Positions 36,472 through 45,400 of a stretch of 64,000 nt of DNA are shown piece by piece. The notes beneath the pieces are model-generated. The model had not been told where the DNA came from, searched no databases, and saw only the letters and a list, made by a program, of their open reading frames with translations. This stretch comes from Lentisphaerae bacterium ADurb.Bin082 (GTDB lineage Bacteria > Verrucomicrobiota > Lentisphaeria > Oligosphaerales > Oligosphaeraceae), in assembly GCA_002070945.1 (NCBI GenBank), contig MWEG01000034.1, positions 124,001 through 188,000 on the forward strand, given 5' to 3'. A program made the translations under genes and the position numbers. Positions within the stretch are counted from its first letter, which is position 1, and each line of letters begins with the position of its first letter.

Positions 36472-36716
36472 AGTTACTATGTTCATTCTTGCGCAGATTG
36501 CAAGTTGGAACCCTAGTCGGAACATCGACGGCTTAGCCTGGCGCTAAGCGCCGATGATCGATGCATCCTCAGCCAGGCCTGGAACTGGTGGGGGCGCCGA
36601 TGGGGCAAGAGCGATGTTCCCTCAGGATGCATGGCTCGCTGATTTGAATTTTGAGCTTTCGTGTTTAACTTTGTTAAAGCATAGTATTACAAGACGGTCG
36701 GAGCTTTACAAGACGG
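36472..36716 (+). promoter_or_regulatory. Control region upstream of the defence operon
   Basis: The 485-bp gap before mad2 has no gene I can support. It holds the 12-mer AGTTACTATGTT (36472-36483), repeated at 55852-55863. It also has a perfect 15-bp palindrome TTTAAC-TTT-GTTAAA (36664-36678) and two exact copies of TTACAAGACGG (36687-36697 and 36706-36716) spaced 19 bp apart. These are candidate repressor sites. A possible -10, TAGTAT, lies at 36682-36687. The composition becomes AT-rich from about 36640. Confidence 0.45.
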
Positions 36717-36841
36717 CTTGTGCTTTGTCAGCGCGGGATGCGCCTGGCCGAAAAGTCTTCAGCACAGCAGCAAAATGCTTTGGGTTCCAATTTTACTTAA
36801 ACAATCAAAACAGTATTGTTTTCATTGTACGGGGTTTATAT

Positions 36842-38845
36842 ATGAGCAAAAACAGGAACGGGCATCCTGAAAATGTCATTCCAACAGGATATCTGCTTGA
36901 CTACGTTTCTAGAAGGAAGCTAAAAGAGACACCAAGGGAATTAGTCCGGCAGCGGGTTGTTCGTGCCTTGATACACGAATATGGCTTTTCGCCGGATGAC
37001 ATGGAGCTGGATTTTCCCATTGGCGGCAGAAAGAAGGTGGACGTAGCCATCTTCCATCATGGCAAGGAACACACCATTGAGAACCTGAGCCGCGCTGTGC
37101 TCTGTCGCCAAGAGCCGAAAGTCGGCAAGAAGGTCGTCCGCATCCGCGATTTTGAGCAGGCCGCTAAAGACCTTGATGAGATCGAGGCTATCATGCGTGA
37201 GGTTGATGCGGTTCAGTATGGCCTGTGGACCAACGGACTTGAATTCTTTTTCCTTGAGAAAGAGAAGACGCGCTTTGAAATTAAGTGCAACCCCATTGGC
37301 GACTGGCCAATGGCCGAAGAGTCAGTCGGCACTAAAGAGGTCATCTCCGATGCTCACACTCGTATCGCCGACAGAGAGATGCTGAAGATCACCTTCCGCC
37401 GTTGCCATAATTACATTCATGGCAACGAGGGTATGCCCAAGGATGCTGCTTTCAGGCAGTTCCTCTATCTGATCTTCTGTAAGATGCATGACGAGAATTT
37501 GCGCAATAAGCAGCACTATGCCTGGAAGCGCCGGTTCTGGGCTGGGCCAAAAGAGCAATTCGAACCCCAGGGGCGCAAAGCTATCCGTGCCCGTATTGAG
37601 GAGCTTTTTACTGAGGTTAAGAAGCAGTACAAAAATATTTTTCGGGGCAATGAAGAGATCACCCTCTCTGACCGGGCTCTGGCCTTTATCGTTTCTGAAT
37701 TGGCCAAGTATGATTTTACCCGCACGGATGTTGATGCCAAGGGCGTGGCCTACCAAGAGCTGGTGGGCGTCAATCTGCGTGGCGACCGTGGCCAGTATTT
37801 TACTCCTCGGTGCGTGGTGAAGCTGGTCGTGGAAATGCTTGACCCCAAGGAGAACGAGATGCTGCTGGATCCGGCCTGCGGAACCGGCGGCTTTCTGGTT
37901 GCGACCTTAGTCTATATGCTGAAGAAATTTCGCGAAGAGCGGAATATCCAGCCTGGGCAGGAAGATACCGCTGAGTTTTTGAATGTCCATGAGCGTCTGA
38001 AAGAGTATGCCTCCTCCAAGGTGTTCGGGGCTGACTTTGATCCATTTTTGATCCGCGCCGCCCAGATGCACATGGTGATGGCGGGTGACGGTCGAGGACA
38101 CATTTACAACATTAACTCCCTGGAGTTTCCCAAGGGGCATCTTTCTGATCGTGAAATTGCTGAAAAAGAGATTCCTCTTGGGACTATTGATATTCTTGCG
38201 ACCAATCCTCCGTTCGGGTCGGATATTCCAATTACAGATCGAAACATTTTAGAACAGTATGAATTGGCGCATGTTTGGGAACGTGACGATGGTGGCGGTT
38301 TTCGCAGTACGGGAAGGCTCCAGGGAAGTGTTTCGCCAGAAATTTTGTTTGTTGAGCGATGTGTCAAATGGATAAAGCCAGGAACAGGGCGCATGGGCAT
38401 TGTCTTGCCAGATGGAATACTGGGCAATCCGGCAGCCGAATACATCCGTTGGTGGATTATGCGCGAAACGCAAGTCCTCGCCTCCATCGATCTGCCGGTA
38501 GAGGCCTTCGTCGCTGATGCCAATGTCAACATCCTCACCAGTCTGCTATTTCTGCGTCGCAAGGATGAGCAGGAAAAGCGCCGCGAGGTTCTGGGCGGAG
38601 CTAAAGAATACAAGGTGTTCATGGCAGTAGCCGATAAGGTTGGCTTCGACCGTCGAGGAAATACGCTCTATAAGCGCACCCCGGACGGTGAAGAGATCGT
38701 TGAACAAAGAACTTATGTAGAGAGATTTCGAATCAAAGGGGAATGGGTTACACGAACCTTGACGCGCTCGGAAAAGGTCGAAGACAACGATCTTCCGATA
38801 ATCGCTGAGAAGTACCGCGAATTTCTCAAGGAGCAGAACGGATGA
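36842..38845 (+). CDS. mad2: MADS-type N6-adenine DNA methyltransferase (HsdM-like)
   Basis: About 667 residues. ATG 36842 is chosen; the frame is open to 36554, but that part is AT-rich control DNA. An N-terminal region (PDDMELDFPIGGRKKVDVAI) resembles the small HsdR_N-type fold. The HsdM helical domain follows, then the methyltransferase core: RGQYFTPRCVVKLVVEML, motif I DPACGTGGF near residue 343, and motif IV NPPF near 455. It transfers a methyl group from S-adenosylmethionine to adenine, with sequence choice set by the HsdS-like subunit four ORFs downstream. The gene heads a chain of overlapping genes. A type I restriction origin is excluded by the lack of hsdR. Confidence 0.88.
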   Translation: MSKNRNGHPENVIPTGYLLDYVSRRKLKETPRELVRQRVVRALIHEYGFSPDDMELDFPIGGRKKVDVAIFHHGKEHTIENLSRAVLCRQEPKVGKKVVRIRDFEQAAKDLDEIEAIMREVDAVQYGLWTNGLEFFFLEKEKTRFEIKCNPIGDWPMAEESVGTKEVISDAHTRIADREMLKITFRRCHNYIHGNEGMPKDAAFRQFLYLIFCKMHDENLRNKQHYAWKRRFWAGPKEQFEPQGRKAIRARIEELFTEVKKQYKNIFRGNEEITLSDRALAFIVSELAKYDFTRTDVDAKGVAYQELVGVNLRGDRGQYFTPRCVVKLVVEMLDPKENEMLLDPACGTGGFLVATLVYMLKKFREERNIQPGQEDTAEFLNVHERLKEYASSKVFGADFDPFLIRAAQMHMVMAGDGRGHIYNINSLEFPKGHLSDREIAEKEIPLGTIDILATNPPFGSDIPITDRNILEQYELAHVWERDDGGGFRSTGRLQGSVSPEILFVERCVKWIKPGTGRMGIVLPDGILGNPAAEYIRWWIMRETQVLASIDLPVEAFVADANVNILTSLLFLRRKDEQEKRREVLGGAKEYKVFMAVADKVGFDRRGNTLYKRTPDGEEIVEQRTYVERFRIKGEWVTRTLTRSEKVEDNDLPIIAEKYREFLKEQNG

Positions 38846-40116
38846 TTACTCGCATTGAGGTCAATCGGTACCGCTGCCTGGAAAATGTCGGCGTTGATCT
38901 TCCCCGCTATGCCGTATTGGTTGGGGCGAATAGCGCTGGTAAAACAACGTTTCTCGACATCCCGCGACTGGTAGGGGATTGCTTGCGGCAACCAGATATC
39001 ACTAATGCATTTCTACAGAGGCAACAGGGGCGAAGCCCGCGCTGTTCAAGGCTGTCAGAACTCATTTTTTGTTCCTTGGGGCAGGAGTTCTTTATAGCTA
39101 TTGAAGCTGCACTGTCAGAAGAAGTAGTGAGAGGATTGATTGACGGATTGCCTGCTTCGCAGCGGGATGAAGACAATTGGCCGAAAAACATCCGTTACGA
39201 ACTGCGGCTGGGAATTTTCAACGAGCGGCAGGTCCAGGTCAAAAACGAATACCTTTTTTTGTTTTCTTCTAAACATCAGCCAGAGCGCAACGGTGCCAGG
39301 CTCTATGGAGAAATTCCCCATCGCAATTGGCGCTTTGTTATCAGCAGAGAATACGGAAGGGATGCCCAGTTTCGAGTAGAGACCCAAAGAGGGGTAAAAT
39401 CCCGTCCAACCAAGGTTGAGCCCTCCAAGTTGGCTCTGCCTCGTGTGCAGTTTGAATCAAAAGAGGACTTCCCTGCGGCTTCCTGGTTCCATAATTTGTT
39501 GACCCAAAATTACTTATTTTACGAACCAGAGTTGAAAGCTCTGCAAGCTGCCTTGCCTCCAGGTCAGCCTGACGGCCTGCTGCCTTCCGCCATCAATCTT
39601 CCCCACCTTGCTTTAGCATTACAGCAGCAAGACCCTTTTCGCTTTAATCTTTGGCAAGAGCATGTCAAAAGCGCGCTGCCCAACATTGAACGGATTGAAT
39701 TAGAGGAACGTGAAGAAGACCATCATGTTTATTTTCGTATCCTCTACCAAGGGGGTTATCCAATTACCAGCTCGGGGTTGTCGGAGGGTACCCTGAGAAT
39801 TTTGGCGTTGACTATTTTGCCCTATTTGAACAATCTCCCTGCCATTGTTTTTCTTGAAGAACCTGAAAACGGTATTCACCCTGGGGCAATAGAAGCAGTA
39901 TTGCAGTCGCTTTCATCCGCATATAATTCTCAGCTTTTGTTCAGCACTCATTCTCCAGTAGTCTTGGCTAACTCTGAATTGAGCCAACTCCTTTGCTTTC
40001 GCTTGGATAGCAGCGGAGCAGCAAGCATCGTTAACGGTGTTGACCACCCGCAGTTAAAGGAATGGAAAGGCCAAATAGATCTCGGCGCGCTCTTAGCAAC
40101 GGGGGTGCTGGGATGA
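38842..40116 (+). CDS. mad3: MADS-type AAA family ATPase
   Basis: About 424 residues; the ATG overlaps the mad2 stop as ATGA. It is an OLD/RecF-like AAA ATPase: Walker A GANSAGKTT near residue 29, a signature-like SSGLSEGTLRILAL near 312, Walker B AIVFLEEPENGIHP near 335, and the histidine switch FSTHSP near 368. There is no TOPRIM domain behind it, unlike true OLD nucleases; the next gene may supply the partner function. By position and domain it matches MAD3. It probably senses or signals infection through ATP-dependent conformational change. Confidence 0.85.
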   Translation: MITRIEVNRYRCLENVGVDLPRYAVLVGANSAGKTTFLDIPRLVGDCLRQPDITNAFLQRQQGRSPRCSRLSELIFCSLGQEFFIAIEAALSEEVVRGLIDGLPASQRDEDNWPKNIRYELRLGIFNERQVQVKNEYLFLFSSKHQPERNGARLYGEIPHRNWRFVISREYGRDAQFRVETQRGVKSRPTKVEPSKLALPRVQFESKEDFPAASWFHNLLTQNYLFYEPELKALQAALPPGQPDGLLPSAINLPHLALALQQQDPFRFNLWQEHVKSALPNIERIELEEREEDHHVYFRILYQGGYPITSSGLSEGTLRILALTILPYLNNLPAIVFLEEPENGIHPGAIEAVLQSLSSAYNSQLLFSTHSPVVLANSELSQLLCFRLDSSGAASIVNGVDHPQLKEWKGQIDLGALLATGVLG

Positions 40117-40751
40117 GAGATTGCATTTTCCTTCTAGCTGATAAAAATATGAAAGCTGCTTTCGAGGGCTTCCTTACGCGAGAGTCATTCTACCAAAGTC
40201 TCGGTTGCGGAATTTTTGACTTTGACCCTTGCCAGGATATTGCGGTAGCGTCAGGAGACAGCGATCCTGGTCTCTATATCCGTGGCCATGAGCTCTTGCG
40301 CCCTTACCAGGCAACTCATCGTTATGCAGTTGTAGTTCTGGATGCAGAATGGGAAGGCTCGCCCGGCAAGGAAGCGATTATCGGGAATCTTACCGAAAAC
40401 ATAAAGAAAACCGGTTGGAAGTCAGGCTGTTTTGTCGTGATTGCGATTGAGCCAGAGCTGGAAAATTGGATTTGGCAACAGAATGACCATGTTGCAAAGG
40501 GATTGGGATTTAAAGACAGTAAGGAATTGATGACTAATAAGGAGTTACAGGCAGCGTGGCCACAGGGGCAACCCAAACCTACTTCGCCGAAAGACATCCT
40601 GGAGAAGCTGTTGCTGAAAAGAAAAATTCCCCGTTCTTCTGCTCTCTACAAGAAAATCACCTCAAAGATTTCAATTAAGCGCTGTCTGGATTCAGAATTT
40701 CAACGGCTCTGTGAGTCGCTGCGAACCTGGTTCCCAAGGGAAAACAGATAA
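40113..40751 (+). CDS. mad4: MADS-type protein MAD4
   Basis: About 212 residues; the ATG overlaps the ATPase stop as ATGA. The fold hints at a TOPRIM- or DUF4276-like protein: a first strand MRDCIFLLADKNM, an acidic strand end YAVVVLDAEWEG, and CFVVIAIEPELENWIW, where acidic residues could bind metal. The paired AAA ATPase and small TOPRIM-like protein would resemble split OLD or Gabija-like pairs, but this is inference. The last base of its stop codon is the first base of the next small ORF. Confidence 0.75.
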   Translation: MRDCIFLLADKNMKAAFEGFLTRESFYQSLGCGIFDFDPCQDIAVASGDSDPGLYIRGHELLRPYQATHRYAVVVLDAEWEGSPGKEAIIGNLTENIKKTGWKSGCFVVIAIEPELENWIWQQNDHVAKGLGFKDSKELMTNKELQAAWPQGQPKPTSPKDILEKLLLKRKIPRSSALYKKITSKISIKRCLDSEFQRLCESLRTWFPRENR

Positions 40752-40918
40752 TGGCATTTCCCGAATGCAAGTTCTCAATGGCCGTGACGGAGCAAGAGAG
40801 CGTCACTGCATGGGGCAACTTCCCGTTCCTGCGAGCACAAGATGGCGAGAAGTTGGTTTGCGGCGAGGAAGTGCGTGAAAGCGATGAAGTGGAAAATCCA
40901 CCGCACCACGCGCCATAA
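40751..40918 (+). CDS. Small acidic ORF overlapping the mad4 stop
   Basis: 55 codons beginning MAFPECKFSMAVTEQESV and ending NPPHHAP. The start overlaps the mad4 stop as TAATG, which favours translational coupling. It contains two cysteines and is acidic towards its end. No family is recognised. Most of its second half overlaps another small ORF in a different frame. It may be an unannotated gene, or the first half of a gene broken by a frameshift. Confidence 0.4.
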   Translation: MAFPECKFSMAVTEQESVTAWGNFPFLRAQDGEKLVCGEEVRESDEVENPPHHAP

Positions 40919-40997
40919 CCGCCGCATTTATGACAAACTGTCGCAGAGGGCAGAGAAACATAAGAAATCCCGAGCAATCGGCGAGATGATGTTATGA
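40842..40997 (+). CDS. Small basic ORF overlapping the mad5 start
   Basis: 51 codons beginning MARSWFAARKCVKAMKWK, strongly basic (HRTTRHNRRIYDKLSQRAEK). Its stop overlaps the mad5 start as ATGA, the same coupling used between the other genes of the operon. That makes translation of its 3' part plausible. The start is not supported by a clear ribosome-binding site. It could be the C-terminal half of the preceding small ORF after a frame change near 40885. Confidence 0.4.
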   Translation: MARSWFAARKCVKAMKWKIHRTTRHNRRIYDKLSQRAEKHKKSRAIGEMML

Positions 40998-42400
40998 ACA
41001 GAAAATTTCAGGTAAAAGCAGTTCCAAGCAGCTGGCTTGAACATAGCGGTCGCCGCCTTGACTGTGGGCCTTATATGTCGGGAGCAGTTGAAGCCAAGGA
41101 ACTATTGAAGAGACACGAGAATGAGGCTCTGAAGAATCTCACTGCTGGACATAATGGTGGTATTTTTAACGGACCCAGGTTTCCTCGCGTTTACGTTGAT
41201 GACCCAACAAATGGTGTTCCCTTTTTGAGTAGTACAGACATTCTCGACGCAGATTTATCTAATGTTTCATTGCTGTCCAAAAAACAGGTTGAGGGGAATC
41301 CAGCTTTGAGCCTTGATGAAGGATGGACTCTTATTACGTGTTCGGGAACCATTGGACGGATGGCTTATGCCCGTTCGGACATGAAAGGAATGGCGGGCTC
41401 GCAACATTTCATGAGAGTTGCGCCCGACATTTCTAGAATCACTTCTGGCTATCTCTACGCATACCTTTCAAGTAGATTTGGCGTCCCGCTTGTTGTATCA
41501 GGAACCTACGGTGCGATCATTCAGCATATTGAGCCACATCACATTGCTGACCTCCCCGTTCCGCGTCTCGGCGTGGTGGAAGATCAGGCGCACGATCTGA
41601 TTCAATGTGCTGCAGATCTGAGAGTAGCAGCGGCTGAACTATTGAAGGAGGCGGGACAAATGCTCAATGACCAGTTTGGTTTCCCAGAAAAGTTGGCATT
41701 ATCACATCGGGTCTTCTCGTGTTCGACAGCACCCTCCACGTTGGTTCTCAATCGGATGGAGGCAACCTTCCACGATGCCGTTGCTCAAGAAAGTGACCGA
41801 CTCATCGCAGACGTTCCGCGCAAGGACGAATTTTCGACTCTCGGTGTAGTAACTGGTGAAACAGGACGGCTTAAACAGGTCTTCGTTGATGAAGAATATG
41901 GTGCTCCATTCCTGACCAGTGGCGAGATTTTCCGTCAGCGTTATGAGCCGATGCGTTTCCTTTCTAACCGCCTGTTGCCTAGCGAAAGCGAGTGGGCGAT
42001 TCAGGAAGGCGACCTCCTCCTTGCCCGGAGCGGGCAAGTCGGTGGTATTATTGGTCGTGGTGTTTGGGCGGATCGTCGCTTCATCGGTGGATGCGTATCA
42101 GTAGACGTTCTCAGGCTGGGGGCACAAAACTCGCAAATTCTTCCCGGCTATCTTTACGCATACATGTTCCTCACGGATGTCGGCTACCGACAATTGATTC
42201 GAACGGCCGCAGGGAGTTCCATTCCACATCTGTCGGCACTCGACGTATCATGTCTGCTTATTCCTCGATGTGACAGCGCCCTCGAAGCCGAGATCAACGT
42301 GTTGGTCTGGAATGCGGGAGATAAACGTGCTGAGGCTCAGGAAAAAGAAGACCAAGCTCGTTCCCTCGTTGAGCGTACCATTGAGTCGGGAGGCTGTTAA
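40994..42400 (+). CDS. mad5: MADS-type specificity subunit (HsdS-like)
   Basis: About 468 residues with two target-recognition domains, each ending in a helical spacer. The paired halves show the same pattern: GVPFLSSTDILDADLS with SGTIGRMAYARSDMKGMAGS in the first, and GAPFLTSGEIFRQRYEP with LLLARSGQVGGIIGRGVWAD in the second. The conserved ends (GYLYAYLSSRFG, GYLYAYMFLTDVG) follow each. It should direct the methyltransferase to a bipartite DNA sequence. The last base of its TAA is the first base of the kinase start codon. Confidence 0.88.
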   Translation: MNRKFQVKAVPSSWLEHSGRRLDCGPYMSGAVEAKELLKRHENEALKNLTAGHNGGIFNGPRFPRVYVDDPTNGVPFLSSTDILDADLSNVSLLSKKQVEGNPALSLDEGWTLITCSGTIGRMAYARSDMKGMAGSQHFMRVAPDISRITSGYLYAYLSSRFGVPLVVSGTYGAIIQHIEPHHIADLPVPRLGVVEDQAHDLIQCAADLRVAAAELLKEAGQMLNDQFGFPEKLALSHRVFSCSTAPSTLVLNRMEATFHDAVAQESDRLIADVPRKDEFSTLGVVTGETGRLKQVFVDEEYGAPFLTSGEIFRQRYEPMRFLSNRLLPSESEWAIQEGDLLLARSGQVGGIIGRGVWADRRFIGGCVSVDVLRLGAQNSQILPGYLYAYMFLTDVGYRQLIRTAAGSSIPHLSALDVSCLLIPRCDSALEAEINVLVWNAGDKRAEAQEKEDQARSLVERTIESGGC

Positions 42401-45400
42401 TGGCGAAGGTCATACCCATCGGGCAACCTGCGAACGACGTTGAGCGTCGGGCCATTGGTTTTCTTCGGGACCGTCTTCCCGACGGCTGGCAGATTTTCCA
42501 TAACTTTGAGATGCGCCAAGGTGATGAGGTGTTTGAAATCGACATCGCCATCCTCGCGCCTCATGCGGTGTATTTGGTAGACGTCAAAGGGACGCGGGGC
42601 AACATTGATGTGTATGGCTCCAAGTGGTATCCCGAGGGGCGGCAGCCGTTTTTCTCGCCGTTGGCTAAGCTGCGCAGCCATGCCAAGACTATGGCCACCA
42701 TTATCCGTGAGAGCAATACCGGACTGATTGAGCTGCGTAAAGCTCATGTACATGCTACTGTGCTGCTCACGGCCGATGACGCCGCTGTGTTTGACCAAGC
42801 AGGTATTGACGGGCCGGATGTGACCGACTTTAAGCATTGTTTGAAATATTTTCGCGATACGAGTCGCATTCCCGATAATCGGCTGAGTAACATCACTCGC
42901 TTTCACTCCCAGATCGCCAAGACGATCACCGGTAAAGCCAAGCCCAAGAGCGCAGCCTTGGTGTTCCGCGACTGGCAGGTGGAGGAGAAGCTGGGCGGCA
43001 CCGACCGCTATACCGAATATCGTGCCAAGCACAACTTGTTGGGTAAGAGTGGCGGTATGGCTCGCCTACGAGTCTATCAGGCCGACCCATATCAGGACGA
43101 GGCCGCCCGCAATGAAGAACTCAAGAAGATCAGCAACGCCTATCGCGCCGTGGCGCATATACCGACGCACGCGAATATCCTTGCGGTGAAGGATTTGTTT
43201 ACCACCGAGGACGAAGACAAGGTCGTGCTGGTTACAGAGGACTTGCCCGGCCAGCCATTACGCTTGCACATTAACAAAACCGCCTTGACGTTGACCTTTG
43301 ACCAGAAACTCCAGGTGATGCGTGATGTGTTGTCGGCTCTGGACCATACGCACCGGCACGAAGTGATCCATCGTAATCTCACTCCAGACGCCATCCTGGT
43401 GACTAAAGGTGGCCAGTCAAGAATTACTGATTACGATTACGCTCGTGTGGGAAAAAACCGAGATTCTACGATTGCGCATCTTGTTGTTGAGGAACTGGCA
43501 AAAAGTGAGCTTGAGAAATATCAGGCTCCTGAATGTATAAAATATCCAGACCAAGCCTCCATTGCTTCGGATATATATTCTGCCGGTATCATCTTCTACG
43601 AGCTGCTGACCGGCGAATTGCCTTTTGAAAACGTTGACCTGATGATGGAAGCAGATGGCAAGTTCCCGCTGAAGCCCTCGGAGCACAAGCCGGGCTTGCC
43701 TAAAGGAATTGACAAGTGGCTGCAGAAGTTCTGCGAATTCGAACCCGAGGACCGCTACGCCAGTGCAGCGAGCGCCCGTAAGGCCTTAGACGATCTAATC
43801 CTCCCAGAAGCAAAGAACAACGTGCCAGCAGAAGGCACTGAAGACGACAACCCGTCAGCACAAACCTTGCCGGATGACTTGCGCAACCTACCGCGAGACT
43901 TTGTCCTTGCCAATCGCTTCACCGTTCAGAAGAAGCTGGGTGAAGGCAGCTTCGGTGCGGTTTACAAGGTGTTTGACACCTTCAGCGACGTAGTCCGCAC
44001 CATCAAGATCATTGACAAGGATCGCCACAGTGTCTTCGAACGCTTGCGCCGCGAGTACAAGACGCTGGCTAACCTGCCCGACCACCCGCATGTCGTGAAA
44101 GTGATCTGGGCGGACCGCATGTCCGATCCGAAACAAACGCCCTACATAGTTTTTGAATACATCGAAGGGCTGGATGTATCGGATTTGATTGATGTTGAGG
44201 CACTGTCGTTGGAGGATGCCGTGTGTATCGTACGAGAGGCCGCCGACGGGCTGGCGCATCTTCACCAGCATGGCGTTTTCCATCAGGATATTAAGCCATC
44301 CAACCTGCTATGGACTGACAAGGGGGTTCGCATCATTGACTTCAATGTTGCGGTCTCCGAAAGCAATGACGTTCAAGGCGGTGGCGGCACGCGCCGCTAC
44401 CTGCCGCCGGATTATGATTACTCCTCCGAGCCGGATGCTTCAGTTCGGATAGACCGTGACCTTTATGCTTTGGGTATCTCTTTTTACGAGTGCGTGACCG
44501 GCGAGCTTCCTTTCAATGACCCGTCGCCGTCGATTAAGACTCAGCCCAAGGACCCTAAGCAATTTAAAGGCTGCGCCGACCTTAGCTCATCGTTGGTCAA
44601 TGTGCTGATGAAGATGATTGCGCCTGAGCGCAAGGAACGTTTCGCCTCGGTCGATGAATTCTTGACCGCCATGACCGAGGTCAAGTGCCTGCGTTCTGTG
44701 TTGACTACCGGCGGGAACGATGCCGGGCCTAAGAAGGTGTCCAAGCTAAACTTCGAGCCGACTAAGCCCAACACTAATCCATTTGTTGCCCACCTGCTGA
44801 CCTTCTATAGCCAGAGTCAAGTGTCCAACGCAGGCACTCGCGGTCTTGACGAAATTGGCAAAGCCACCTATGTGCAGACCTATTTGGACGAGAAACTTAA
44901 GCCTGCCTTGTTTAGGGGCGAGTTCCGCTTGGTTATCATCAGCGGCAACGCTGGTGACGGCAAGACGGCTTTTATTCAACAGTTCGAGGCAGCAGCCTCC
45001 CGCAAGGGCGCACAGATGCAGCGTGGCGCGAATGGCGCCGTGTTCCAGCTCAAGGGGCACACCTACCAAAGCAACTATGACGGCAGCCAAGATGAAGGCG
45101 ACGAGCACAATGATGTTGTGCTGCAGAATTTCTTTGCTCCCTTTGCTGGCAGGGACGCCAGGCGCTGGCCCGAGAATCAGACCCGCCTGATTGCGATCAA
45201 CGAGGGACGATTGGTTGATTTTTTCCTGGAGCATGAAGAGCAGTTCCCGTTGCTCGCAAAACAAATCCAGCAAGGGTTAGCCGGAGCCGCTCTGGAGGAT
45301 GGTGTCGTGGTCATCAACCTCAACCTGCGCTCAGTGGTTGCCGAACCAGCGAAAGGTCAGCCTTCGATTCTGGAGCGGCTGATTGCCCGTATGACGCAGC

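Noticed and set aside
36554..36841. N-terminal extension of mad2 from ATG 36554
   Set aside because: The added 96 residues show no conserved pattern and cover AT-rich DNA with operator-like repeats; the family match begins at 36842.
36842..42400. Type I restriction-modification system
   Set aside because: Methyltransferase and specificity subunits are present but no HsdR helicase-nuclease; the ATPase, kinase and HerA-type partners point to a MADS-type system.
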